The notes under the pieces are model-generated. The model had not been told where the DNA came from and did no database searches. It was given only the letters and a program-made list of their open reading frames with translations. Made by a program: the position numbers and the translations under genes. 53,544 nt of DNA from Rossellomorea aquimaris (GTDB taxonomy: Bacteria > Bacillota > Bacilli > Bacillales > Bacillaceae_B), in NCBI RefSeq assembly GCF_003315075.1, contig NZ_QNRJ01000024.1, forward strand, positions 1 through 53,544, given 5' to 3'. Of this stretch, positions 8,096 to 15,605 are shown piece by piece (position 1 is the first letter of the stretch; each line of letters opens with the position of its first letter).

Positions 8096-8770
8096 TTACA
8101 TGTTCATACTTTTTCCCTCTTCATGCCTGACTGACTTCCCTAAGCTTGCAAGGCTATGGGCTATCAGGAACTGCGACGTGTAGTAGGTTGTCATGATCAG
8201 GACATCTGAATAAGGGATGGCTGACACGAACATATTCCATGACAGAATCGAGTCCGAGATGACAAACAGGATGCTGCCGGCAGTTGCCCATCGGTTACCG
8301 GTCAGGATGGCGGTTAGGGCCATCAGGGAAATGACCAGCATATAGGCAATAACCGGGATCACGAGTCCATCATTTCCTTCGGTTTGGAGCGCGGCAATCA
8401 GTTGTCGGCCGATGATGAAGGAATACAACCCAATCGGCAGTAGGGTTGCGAGGCGCGTCTTGTTCATTCTGGACATTTTGATAAAGCCCGTCAAATAGAA
8501 GACGTGTCCGATGAGGAATGCTCCTAGACCCGCTACAAATTGTACGGCAATAAACCCATCGCCCAACATGCAGAAAAACAGGCCGATGATGATGAGGCGC
8601 ATGGCCGGTGCCGGTTTGGCAGGCAGCTGACGGAATGCGTAGAGAATGATGAGTAGCATGGGGATCAGCTTGAAGACGATTTTCAATGCTAATGGTTCTG
8701 CTGGAATAATAAATAGGTAGAGGGCAGCCATGATTCCGATCAGAATGGGGAGGAGCATTTTTTTCAACAT
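8096..8770 (-). CDS. YhhN-family membrane protein, putative lysoplasmalogenase
   Basis: 224 residues with seven to eight hydrophobic segments and conserved polar motifs of the YhhN/TMEM86 family: CMLGDGF, GHVFYLTGF, and FVISDSILSWNMF near the end. Eukaryotic members hydrolyse the vinyl-ether bond of lysoplasmalogen; the bacterial substrate is less certain. It stands alone with a terminator downstream. Confidence 0.85.
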   Translation of the reverse strand: MLKKMLLPILIGIMAALYLFIIPAEPLALKIVFKLIPMLLIILYAFRQLPAKPAPAMRLIIIGLFFCMLGDGFIAVQFVAGLGAFLIGHVFYLTGFIKMSRMNKTRLATLLPIGLYSFIIGRQLIAALQTEGNDGLVIPVIAYMLVISLMALTAILTGNRWATAGSILFVISDSILSWNMFVSAIPYSDVLIMTTYYTSQFLIAHSLASLGKSVRHEEGKSMNM

Positions 8771-8920
8771 CGTTCACATCCTTTTTCTTATTTCAATGGC
8801 ATATATACTCTCTTGGAAGAAGAAATTCCTTCTTGAGAACAGAAATCGTGGGAAAGAGTCTGAAATGCCCCCGCCTCTTTCGTAACTCAAGCTAGTAATT
8901 AAACCGGTCTGGACGACTTT

Positions 8921-9007
8921 CAATCCTGATTTCTGATAATTGATCCAGTTTCGAATGGATTGATCCGGAATTTAATGAATTGATCCATTTTTTCATATGA
9001 TTAATCC
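8921..9007 (-). repeat. Phased GGATCAA array (20-bp period), locus 1
   Basis: The 326-base gap between genes holds no coding signal but contains TGATCC at 8941, 8961 and 8981, exactly 20 bp apart, flanked by weaker units at 8921 (CAATCC) and 9001 (TTAATCC). Read on the minus strand the unit is GGATCAA plus 13 variable bases. The same unit recurs at 12.35 kb and 23.96 kb. Confidence 0.7.
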
Positions 9008-9043
9008 CCCGTGTCGAATTTTCTTGATGCCCTCCCATTCCTC

Positions 9044-9094
9044 AAAAAAATGAACGCAAGAGCTACTCATAAGTTAAGTAGTTCTTGCGTCATT
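9044..9094 (-). terminator. Terminator of the small membrane protein/lipoprotein operon
   Basis: On the minus strand ATGACGCAAGAACTACTT pairs with AAGTAGCTCTTGCGTTCAT (AAGTAG/CTACTC interrupted by one mismatch), followed by TTTTTTT. It starts within a few bases of the lipoprotein stop. Confidence 0.8.
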
Positions 9095-9096
9095 CA

Positions 9097-9465
9097 TTAG
9101 AATGAAGTTGACTTTTGGATGATTTCCCCACCAGGACTTACACTATAATGAGCAATCGAGTTGGTTGCTGAGTCTTCGCTAGTGAGCCCATCTTTATAGT
9201 TGAACGTGATTTTCCAAGCCTTTGCTTCACTACTGAAATGGGTTTCTTTTGAAAGGAGTTCCACGTCATCCATACTGATTTTTTTAAAGCTTTTTTCATT
9301 ATGTTCCTGTAAATCTTTTTCAAATTGTGCCATGGCAATCACTTCCGCTTTCTCATTGTCAATGCCGCCTGTTCCATCTTCCGCACAGCCGAACAATGAA
9401 AGGACTGCCATCAAGCTTACAACGGTCATCATGATTTTCTTAACATGTGCCAGAGACTTAACCAT
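9097..9465 (-). CDS. Small lipoprotein, unknown function
   Basis: 122 residues. A basic N-terminus and hydrophobic stretch end in the lipobox LFGC, so it should be lipid-anchored on the outer face of the membrane. The mature part (about 95 residues) has a helix with EKDLQEHNEKS and a beta-rich end. GGAGG five bases from the ATG at 9465 fixes the start; a GTG at 9477 lies inside the ribosome site. The start overlaps the upstream gene's stop by 8 bp (ATGGTTAA), so the two are coupled. No family recognised. Confidence 0.75.
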   Translation of the reverse strand: MVKSLAHVKKIMMTVVSLMAVLSLFGCAEDGTGGIDNEKAEVIAMAQFEKDLQEHNEKSFKKISMDDVELLSKETHFSSEAKAWKITFNYKDGLTSEDSATNSIAHYSVSPGGEIIQKSTSF

Positions 9466-9664
9466 TGGGACCTCCACCAGAATGATGATTTGAATTCATG
9501 GCTTGTTGGGAATACCGTGCGGACTTCTCATAGGCCTCATCCCTGGAATTTCGGGACGTATTCTTGATGCTATCCCCATAAAACTCCATCTTCCTGGAAC
9601 CGATCCAAATTCTAATAGCAAAGTATAGGACCAGGATTCCGACGAAAATAAAAAAATACATCAT
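9458..9664 (-). CDS. Small single-pass membrane protein with Gly/Asn/His tail
   Basis: 68 residues: one N-terminal membrane segment (about 2-21), a charged middle (RNSRDEAYEKSARYSQQ) and a tail ending NSNHHSGGGPNG. It is first in a two-gene unit with the overlapping lipoprotein. A protein of the same design, 62 residues with one segment and an NHGPVDGGN tail, is encoded at 25851-26039. Function unknown. Confidence 0.68.
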   Translation of the reverse strand: MMYFFIFVGILVLYFAIRIWIGSRKMEFYGDSIKNTSRNSRDEAYEKSARYSQQAMNSNHHSGGGPNG

Positions 9665-9762
9665 GTTGTTTCCCCCTCTTTACTGTTTATGTTCGCTTAA
9701 TGTCAATTATTTCAAATATTGTGGGGTGGGGCAATAGCGAATAGTGATTGAATCCCTCACTG

Positions 9763-9815
9763 GAACCATGGGGACAGGTACCTTGGCTCCATTCCTAGAT
9801 CTGTCCCCATGGTTC
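9763..9815. repeat. GGGGACAGG hairpin repeat
   Basis: A palindromic copy of the dispersed repeat: GAACCATGGGGACAG at the left pairs with CTGTCCCCATGGTTC at the right. It lies just beyond the start side of the two-gene unit above. Confidence 0.85.
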
Positions 9816-9832
9816 ATTCTTGCTTTCTCCAA

Positions 9833-9860
9833 TAAAAAAAAGCCCCCTTTAACGGGAAGC
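9833..9860 (-). terminator. Terminator downstream of the Rpn-like remnant
   Basis: On the minus strand GCTTCCC and GGGGGC flank a short loop and are followed by eight T residues. Confidence 0.65.
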
Positions 9861-9916
9861 GTCATCCTTAGAGTCATTAAACGAATTAACCACTATGTTT
9901 TATGTCGATTTTAAAT

Positions 9917-10459
9917 TTATATTTTCTTATGCTCTGCCAATGCTTTTATTAAGTTATCCAGTTCTTCCTGTGAAATTTCAAGTGCATCCATGATGTAATC
10001 ATCTGATTTTTTTCTTGATAAATGACTTTGAACAAGTCTTAAAAGGGTTAGTCTTTCTCCTTCTTTACGCAACTCAGCATCGTAGTTTTCTAGAATTTGA
10101 CTCATTCTTAATGCCTCCTTTAAGTCTTCTTCGTATTGTTCATTCATTGCTTTAGAAACAAGAACAGCTACACCACCAGCTACAATATTTTGTTGATCTT
10201 CATCTTTAATTTTCTTTGCCAGTTCGAAGAGGTCAATCGCTCTTTTTTAAAAACTCTCTTTACTCTTCATTAAAATACTAAATATGAGCTTAGATAACTC
10301 TTCATTTGTTAGTAGACCTTTTTCTTCTATTTTACCCATCATCTCGACTAATATGTTATCGCCGTCATAGTTATAAAGATAAATGGCTTTAGGATTGTAG
10401 GTTACATCCCCATATTCTAATTTCACCTTATCTCGCAACCAAAAAAAGACTCGTCTCAT
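9917..10459 (-). pseudogene. Remnant of a Rpn-family recombination-promoting nuclease / putative transposase
   Basis: Two reading frames together encode one protein end. The upstream frame (10459-10247) reads FWLRDKVKLEYGD ... LVEMMGKIEEKGLLTNEEL and stops in a T5A6 run near 10235-10250. A shift of one base there continues in frame as RAIDLFELAKKIKDEDQQN into the downstream frame (AMNEQYEEDLKEALRMSQILE ... to 9917). Rpn/PD-(D/E)XK proteins have this middle-to-C-terminal character. The N-terminal catalytic domain is absent, cut off where a duplicated segment begins at 10455. Both the decapitation and the homopolymer frameshift say pseudogene. Confidence 0.75.
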
Positions 10460-10545
10460 CGACGGGTCTTTTATTTCATACGAATAAAGTATTTCTCCAT
10501 TTCCTTTTCAGAGATCATCATTCTCCTTGATAAATCTCTCGTCCG
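10455..10545. repeat. Partial duplication of the 3' end of the gene at 11079-11261
   Basis: This 91-base segment matches 11064-11153 with about four differences. On the minus strand it still encodes the end of the 60-residue protein (RTRDLSRRMMISEKEM...) but lacks the start. One edge abuts the Rpn remnant and the other lies seven bases from a GGGGACAGG repeat. Confidence 0.85.
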
Positions 10546-10551
10546 TAAAAC

Positions 10552-10584
10552 ATGGAGCCATGGGGACAGGTTCCTTGGCTCCAT
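10552..10584. repeat. GGGGACAGG hairpin repeat, short form
   Basis: ATGGAGCCA and TGGCTCCAT form the arms around TGGGGACAGGTTCC. It is next to the breakpoint of the 91-base duplication. Confidence 0.8.
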
Positions 10585-10692
10585 TTCACCCTCAATTTAG
10601 TATACAATTTGTCATGCTAAAAATGCTACACAACACATTCAAATCCCCTAAATATGTTAATGTGAAGTCTTATACACCAGTGATATTTAAAA

Positions 10693-10882
10693 TAACCGGA
10701 GTTTTTCCGTTTAGTTTGCAGAATAGAGCTCGGTACGGGGTATATAGGCGGAATTTTTCCGGTTAAGCACATTAAAATTACCCAATTTACACGTTTTACG
10801 AGTCAATAGTCGGAATCTTTCCGTCTATTTAAGGTATTTTATATTCTTTTTCCTAATTAAGCGAAATTTCTCCGCTTATTTA
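10693..10882. repeat. Four-unit TTTCCG hairpin cluster
   Basis: In the 620-base gap before the next gene four related small palindromes occur: CCGGAGTTTTTCCG near 10696, GCGGAATTTTTCCGG near 10748, TCGGAATCTTTCCG near 10809 and GCGAAATTTCTCCGC near 10860. Centres are about 52, 63 and 52 bp apart. No coding signal is present. A hairpin GGCTCA/TGAGCC follows near 10955-10975. Confidence 0.7.
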
Positions 10883-11078
10883 TCACAGCATGCTGATTCC
10901 TCATCTCTAGGTCCGTGAAAGGCCGCTCCTTTACCTAAAATAGAGGTTAAACGGCTCAATATAGTGAACTGAGCCATTTATTTTTAAACGCAATAACAGA
11001 TATAAAAAGTAGTACAAATTAGGCTGCATTTTCGGCTTCTGCGACAGGAAACGTTACCCGTTACTCATCGACGGGTCT

Positions 11079-11261
11079 TTATTTCATAAGAATAAAGTAT
11101 TTGTCCATTTCCTTTTCAGAGATCATCATTCTCCTGGATAAATCTCTCGTCCGCAATACATACTCCTTGATGCCAATATACTCAGATTCTGCAATCAAAT
11201 AGAAGAGGGACCCCTTTTGGAACCCTCTGAAATCGCTTTTTAATTGATATCTTTTCAGCAT
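11079..11261 (-). CDS. Small hypothetical protein, 60 residues
   Basis: A basic 60-residue protein (MLKRYQLKSDFRGFQKGSL...) without signal peptide or membrane segment. AAGGAG lies about twelve bases before the ATG. Its 3' third is duplicated at 10455-10545 without a start codon. Family unknown; probably a short cytosolic protein. Confidence 0.6.
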   Translation of the reverse strand: MLKRYQLKSDFRGFQKGSLFYLIAESEYIGIKEYVLRTRDLSRRMMISEKEMDKYFILMK

Positions 11262-11308
11262 TGTGTCTCGTAACTCCTTGGTTCATTACAAGCCGTAATC
11301 CCCACAGA

Positions 11309-11716
11309 TCACTGGCTCTGCTCCACCTGATACGACTCCGGCTGAATCGTCTTGATTTTTTTTATGAAATAGTAATGTTTATATAAAGCGAGCCCGATTA
11401 AGATGATCCGGACAAACAGGATATCTACGAACACTACTGATAGCAAAATAAAGAAATCAGCCGTGACGTTGATTCTGATTTTTTCTTTCCGGGTCATCCC
11501 CTTCTTTTGAAGGAGGGCGAGAACATATTTATCATATATGACTGTACTCTTAAACCAACGATCGATCCGCTTGGAGCTTTTCGCAAAGCAAAACGCGGCA
11601 AATAAGTAAAAAGGACCTCCCGGCAGAACCGGAAGCACGGTGCCGGCAATCCCGAACACCAGGGATATCGAGCCAAGCAGCATGAACAGGATGCTCTTTA
11701 TCTTTTTTAGTGTCAT
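11309..11716 (-). CDS. DUF454 (YbaN-like) inner membrane protein
   Basis: 135 residues with the DUF454 signature at the N-terminus: a hydrophobic helix, then GIAGTVLPVLPGGPFYLFAAFCFAKSS and a linking WF. Two further hydrophobic segments follow at about 80-110. Members are small conserved integral membrane proteins of unknown role. It is monocistronic. Confidence 0.88.
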   Translation of the reverse strand: MTLKKIKSILFMLLGSISLVFGIAGTVLPVLPGGPFYLFAAFCFAKSSKRIDRWFKSTVIYDKYVLALLQKKGMTRKEKIRINVTADFFILLSVVFVDILFVRIILIGLALYKHYYFIKKIKTIQPESYQVEQSQ

Positions 11717-11918
11717 GATTGATTTCCCCTACCATCGCTAGATTCATAGACAAGTTTCTACTTTCATTCAACCTTCATTGTACTATAACTATAACAGGAA
11801 GTTCCGGGTACTTGTTTAGGGGATTTTTGTTAAATGTGACGATTAGTGGGCGGTGGAGGAAGGGGGTGATCCTACAGATCAAGACCATGTTGTTAAAACT
11901 GGATTTTCCGTTATTTAA

Positions 11919-12254
11919 ATGAGTTCATATAAACAAGATATTCTGAACTATGCCGAAGACGTGAACGATATGGATAGCAGCCCATTTGAAAGCTTGCGAA
12001 TGCTGCACGATCGATCCGCCATTCAAAGAGTTTATGACCAATTAGAATTCGATGAAAAAGTTCATCTTGCGCTATATGATTTGAAATTGATTGAACATGC
12101 TGAAAAGATGGTCGAACATATCAGTAAAGTATACGACTTTAACCTATCAGACGAGAAGCAAATCCCACTGGACGAGTGGTGGTGGCATTTGAATAAAATT
12201 GTGAAAGGAACAATGGACTTTGGTGTATCGACCGGGATTGGGAAAGTGATGTGA
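11919..12254 (+). CDS. Hypothetical acidic protein, 111 residues
   Basis: A soluble, mostly helical protein (SPFESLRMLHDRSAIQRVYDQL..., LDEWWWHLNKIVKG). A stop codon lies immediately before the ATG and no good ribosome site is visible, which is unusual here and lowers confidence in the start or the gene. Codon use resembles the neighbours. No family recognised. It is followed by the GGATCAWA array. Confidence 0.55.
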   Translation: MSSYKQDILNYAEDVNDMDSSPFESLRMLHDRSAIQRVYDQLEFDEKVHLALYDLKLIEHAEKMVEHISKVYDFNLSDEKQIPLDEWWWHLNKIVKGTMDFGVSTGIGKVM

Positions 12255-12338
12255 TGATAGGCAAGTCGTATAAAGATCAACTTTCAACCATCCATCCCGG
12301 TCTTTTCAGCTGTAACGGTCTTTGACTAGCTTACAAGT

Positions 12339-12470
12339 TTCGACAAACGGATCATAAGAGGGCAAAAGTGGTTCATAAATCAGATTTTCGGATCAAATAT
12401 TCTGAAACCGGTTCATATATTCCAAAAGCGGATCATAAAGTACCAAAACCGGTTCATAAAAGTTATAAGA
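12339..12470 (+). repeat. Phased GGATCATA/GGTTCATA array (20-21-bp period), locus 2
   Basis: Within the 393-base gap before the kinase fusion gene, six units start at 12348, 12369, 12389, 12409, 12429 and 12450. They alternate CGGATCAWA and (C/T)GGTTCATA, each followed by about 12 variable bases rich in A. The leading TTTCGACAAACGGATCATAA recurs almost unchanged at 23955. Spacers are too short and the unit too degenerate for CRISPR. Confidence 0.8.
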
Positions 12471-12579
12471 GGGTGGATCCTAAAAGGATTTGCCTCTCCA
12501 ATCAATCATTGAAGCCTCATAATCGCATTTTATGAACCTAAAAGGGAAGAAATGACCCTCTTTTTTTAAAAAAGGGGGA

Positions 12580-12601
12580 AATTGGTGTGTCCCCGAGGGT
12601 T
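12580..12601. repeat. GGTGTGTCCC element
   Basis: TTGGTGTGTCCCCGAGGG belongs to a loose set of GGGACA(G/C)ACACC elements also seen at about 4626-4642, 25720-25738 and 41329-41341. It lies downstream of the kinase fusion gene. Confidence 0.45.
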
Positions 12602-12647
12602 GAGAAAACGGAAACTTAATCCCTTGGCTCTGCTGGATATGTTATAA

Positions 12648-14372
12648 CTAACACTTACCCCTCCTTGCCCGATCCCACTCATATTTTAACTCCGCCAATG
12701 ACTGCTGGCGCTTATCCCTGTCATCACTGACCGCCTTCAGCGCCACTTCATATAACTCCTTACTCAACCGCCACTTTTCCATGGACCGGTCTTTTTCCCC
12801 GCCAAACAAGGCGAAAGCGGTAGCCCCCATGCCATATACATTCGTGATTTCATCAATCGGTGCACCAGGTGTGAATTCCTCCGGTGACATAAAGCGTGAT
12901 GATCCCCACATCCTGCCCATCGTATTGATATAGGGCATTTTGGAATAGAGATCAATATCACAGATGAGGGTCTTTTCCTTGTGAAAATCATACAGGATGC
13001 TGCCGTCATAAAAGTCGATGGCCACATATCCCTGCTTGATCACGTGAATGTGAAAGTCCAGGATGTCGTTGAATACCTCAAGCTTGGTACTGTCCGGCAT
13101 CAGCAAGAATTTCTCCCTGGACAGTGGATACATTTTTCCCATGCACTCACTATCTGTCCATTCAAATATGGCGGCAAATCCTCCCCCCACTTCCTCCGCA
13201 CGAATCAACCGGATCAAATGAGGATGCGCCAAATCTTGATACACCTGAACGGCAGCTGTAAGACCAGCGACGGCATCTTCAGGTTGGCCGGCATATCTCT
13301 CAGTCGGGGCACCGGCGAATTTGATAAAATACCTCTCATTCCCGTCCTTCACCCCAAAGCAGATATTGCCCGAATCCTGATCATCATACACTTTGAAAAC
13401 CTCACCATATTGCTCGATGAACGAAAGGTCGAAAGGAGACTTTAACTTATATGGAATCTGATTGACGTACTGAATATAGAATTCCTCCAAATACCAGGTC
13501 GGCACTGGATTATTCATACCATCAAACCAGCCCATCACTTCCTTTGCCTGATCCTTCATGACGTTCACCTCTTCCTCACCGAAAGCAATGGCCCAGGGAA
13601 CCGACGACAGCATATTGCTGCTTATGTAAAAAGCCATGAGCTTGAAGAACTCCTCCGGCGGCCTTCCGTTAAAATAACCGTTGAGCTGGCCGGTGGCAAA
13701 GTGCGGACTGACCGAAGCGCTCCATACGATGCGGTTGAACTCTTCCCACGGATCACCGAAGTCATGACGGTTGAAATCGATGACGGAGAGTTCCCGTTCC
13801 GGCGAAATGACCATATTCCCCACATGATAGTCTCCATGATGAAACGATTGCGGCCTCCCCCGAAGAAGATGCCTGTTTGCCTCTATATAGGCAATGATTG
13901 GGTCGCCGTCTTCTATTTTAATGGGGCAGTCTTTGTACTGCTTGATCTTGCCATCCGCTTTACGGTTGAATTTCGCTTCCCAGTCCTCTTGGTCAGCCGG
14001 CGCAGGAATGGAGTGGATTTCCCTCAGGATCCGCCCCGATTCAAGCCCGAGTTCATATTGCTCGGTCTCGGTCAACTTGGGCAACACGATCTGGGCGTCT
14101 TCTCCCTCGCACCATGTAAAAAGCGAATAAACAGAATCGCCGTTATCACAAATGCCAAAATCGATCGGCTGCGATATGGGGAGTCCCCTTCCAGCCAGCC
14201 GTTTCATCACCTCAAACTCGCTCTTCTTCATCTCATAGGCTGAACGATCAGCCGTTCGGAGCAGGAGCTTCTCGCCCGTATCGGTTTTAATATAGTATTT
14301 CTTGTCGCTGGACCAGCCCTTGTTGATCGGCTCAATTTTTCTAAATGTGCTGTAGCTTTTTATATCCTGCAA
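12648..14372 (-). CDS. Tandem kinase fusion: APH-like domain plus Ser/Thr protein kinase-like domain
   Basis: 574 residues in two kinase-fold halves. The N-terminal half (about 1-300) is an aminoglycoside phosphotransferase/choline-kinase-like enzyme with an intact Brenner motif HHGDYHVGNM (D181, N186) and metal-binding VIDF (D199). The C-terminal half (about 308-574) resembles bacterial Ser/Thr kinase-like proteins: YFIKF (K351) as the ATP lysine, QGYVAIDFYDGSILY in place of the HRD loop (D453 kept, His and Asn replaced), CDID (D472/D474) for the DFG block, and SSRFMSPEE (491-499) as the APE-like region. The second half is divergent but keeps key acids. I infer small-molecule phosphorylation, possibly with a regulatory second kinase. 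It is monocistronic. Confidence 0.82.
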   Translation of the reverse strand: MQDIKSYSTFRKIEPINKGWSSDKKYYIKTDTGEKLLLRTADRSAYEMKKSEFEVMKRLAGRGLPISQPIDFGICDNGDSVYSLFTWCEGEDAQIVLPKLTETEQYELGLESGRILREIHSIPAPADQEDWEAKFNRKADGKIKQYKDCPIKIEDGDPIIAYIEANRHLLRGRPQSFHHGDYHVGNMVISPERELSVIDFNRHDFGDPWEEFNRIVWSASVSPHFATGQLNGYFNGRPPEEFFKLMAFYISSNMLSSVPWAIAFGEEEVNVMKDQAKEVMGWFDGMNNPVPTWYLEEFYIQYVNQIPYKLKSPFDLSFIEQYGEVFKVYDDQDSGNICFGVKDGNERYFIKFAGAPTERYAGQPEDAVAGLTAAVQVYQDLAHPHLIRLIRAEEVGGGFAAIFEWTDSECMGKMYPLSREKFLLMPDSTKLEVFNDILDFHIHVIKQGYVAIDFYDGSILYDFHKEKTLICDIDLYSKMPYINTMGRMWGSSRFMSPEEFTPGAPIDEITNVYGMGATAFALFGGEKDRSMEKWRLSKELYEVALKAVSDDRDKRQQSLAELKYEWDRARRGKC

Positions 14373-14530
14373 GATGGCACCTTCCTTTTACCATTTTCAA
14401 CACTTACCGGCCCCGTCAAATGACACCTGCCCTGCCCCGCCTTTTGTCACGTTGTCAGGGAACGTGAATCAAGACCCAAAGAATCTATGTTAAGATGAGG
14501 GGAACTTCATCACCTTAGGAGGCTGCTAAC

Positions 14531-14605
14531 ATGAATAGAAGAATAATTGTATTATCGATCCTGATGATTTTCCTTTTAATCGGGATAGCTGTTTTGTTTA
14601 TATAA
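14531..14605 (+). CDS. Tiny single-span membrane peptide, 24 residues
   Basis: MNRRIIVLSILMIFLLIGIA and four more hydrophobic residues: two arginines followed by one membrane helix. An AGGAGG site lies eight bases before the ATG, the best ribosome site available in this 291-base gap. Peptides of this form are often membrane-bound regulators or cryptic, and homology cannot be judged at this length. It sits between two minus-strand genes, so it must have its own promoter, which I could not identify. Confidence 0.55.
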   Translation: MNRRIIVLSILMIFLLIGIAVLFI

Positions 14606-14663
14606 CATACATAGTAGGAACATCAATCCCCATTTAAAAACCATGGTCTCTTAATCTCCTTAC

Positions 14664-15605
14664 TTATTCCCCGAACGGCGCCTGACTATCGGGACAAGGT
14701 GCCTGTCCCCTCTGTCCCACCGCGGCCCGTGATCTAAAGACCTCAACAACCGTTTTGGCAGCAGGGGATAAGCTCTTTTCAGAATCCAGACTTACCAGAG
14801 CGATTTCCCGATATAGTAATGGGAAGTCTGCTGGTTGTATTCTGACTAACTGATTGGTTTCCAAGCCGTTCTTTACCATTGATTCTGTGACCAGGGCCAC
14901 TCCCTTGTTGGAAAGCACCAAATCCAAAGCAGTGGGTGGGGGTAATTCTATGAAGTTCATGCTGAGATTCGTCATTGATTTCTGCCAATGTTTACTTTCA
15001 GTACTCCAATCCACCATGATGTAGGGATCACTCTTCTCTATGATTTCAGCGGATGTTCGTCTTTCATCAGATGCTGAAGCGAGAGGATGAGAAGGGTGTG
15101 CCACTAAAATGAGCGGTTCCTTTAGAGTAAGGATGGTTTTAACGTCTGTATTATAGTAGGGATTGGTCACTAACCCCATCTTAATAAATCCGTCATACAG
15201 CATTTCAAGGATTTCCTGATTATGCCCCGTGTGTATTTCGACGTGAATCTCGGGAGACCACGTATTGAGATGAGCCATCGCTGAACTGAATACCCCGGAA
15301 GTAAATGTAGGGATAGTCCCGATCGTAACATGGCCCGCTTTCCCTTCTTGTATGAGACGCGCTTTCTCCATCCCGTTCGTGACTATTTCAATGGCTTGTC
15401 TCGCATACGGCAGGAACCCCTTCCCTGCATCTGTTAATTCTACCCTCTTTCCGACTCTGTGAAATAGACCCCTTCCAACCTCTTTCTCTAAACCCTGTAT
15501 CCTGACACTAATCGTAGGTTGAGAAAGATTCAGATGCCTGGCAGCTTTACTAAAACTGCCGAACCGGACGACATGATCGAAAGCCTTTAGTTGATTCATA
15601 TCCAA
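14664..15605 (-). CDS. LysR-family transcriptional regulator
   Basis: 313 residues from a TTG at 15605 (AGAGGGGTGA about 5-8 bases upstream); an ATG six bases later is the alternative. The N-terminal winged helix is typical (MNQLKAFDHVVRFGSFSKAA, NLSQPTISVRIQGLEKEVG), followed by a type 2 periplasmic-binding-like effector domain (about 90-295). It is divergent from the methyltransferase gene at 15727 and may control it. The last 15-17 residues (ending QAPFGE) are encoded by a GGGACA...TGTCCC repeat and look like an added tail. Confidence 0.88.
   Translation of the reverse strand: MDMNQLKAFDHVVRFGSFSKAARHLNLSQPTISVRIQGLEKEVGRGLFHRVGKRVELTDAGKGFLPYARQAIEIVTNGMEKARLIQEGKAGHVTIGTIPTFTSGVFSSAMAHLNTWSPEIHVEIHTGHNQEILEMLYDGFIKMGLVTNPYYNTDVKTILTLKEPLILVAHPSHPLASASDERRTSAEIIEKSDPYIMVDWSTESKHWQKSMTNLSMNFIELPPPTALDLVLSNKGVALVTESMVKNGLETNQLVRIQPADFPLLYREIALVSLDSEKSLSPAAKTVVEVFRSRAAVGQRGQAPCPDSQAPFGE
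14691..14709. repeat. GGGACAAGGTGCCTGTCCC repeat inside the LysR gene end
   Basis: A short, nearly palindromic member of the GGGACAGG family lying within the final codons of the LysR gene. Confidence 0.7.

Noticed and set aside
10527..10766. 79-codon plus-strand frame through the repeat cluster
   Set aside because: It runs across the duplicated segment and hairpin repeats without a ribosome site.
12339..12470. CRISPR-like array
   Set aside because: Units are only 8-9 bp with about 12-bp variable parts, alternate in sequence and have no cas genes near; the spacing does not fit any CRISPR type.
13701..14243. Long plus-strand frame opposite the kinase fusion
   Set aside because: Shadow of the high-quality minus-strand gene; no ribosome site or domain.
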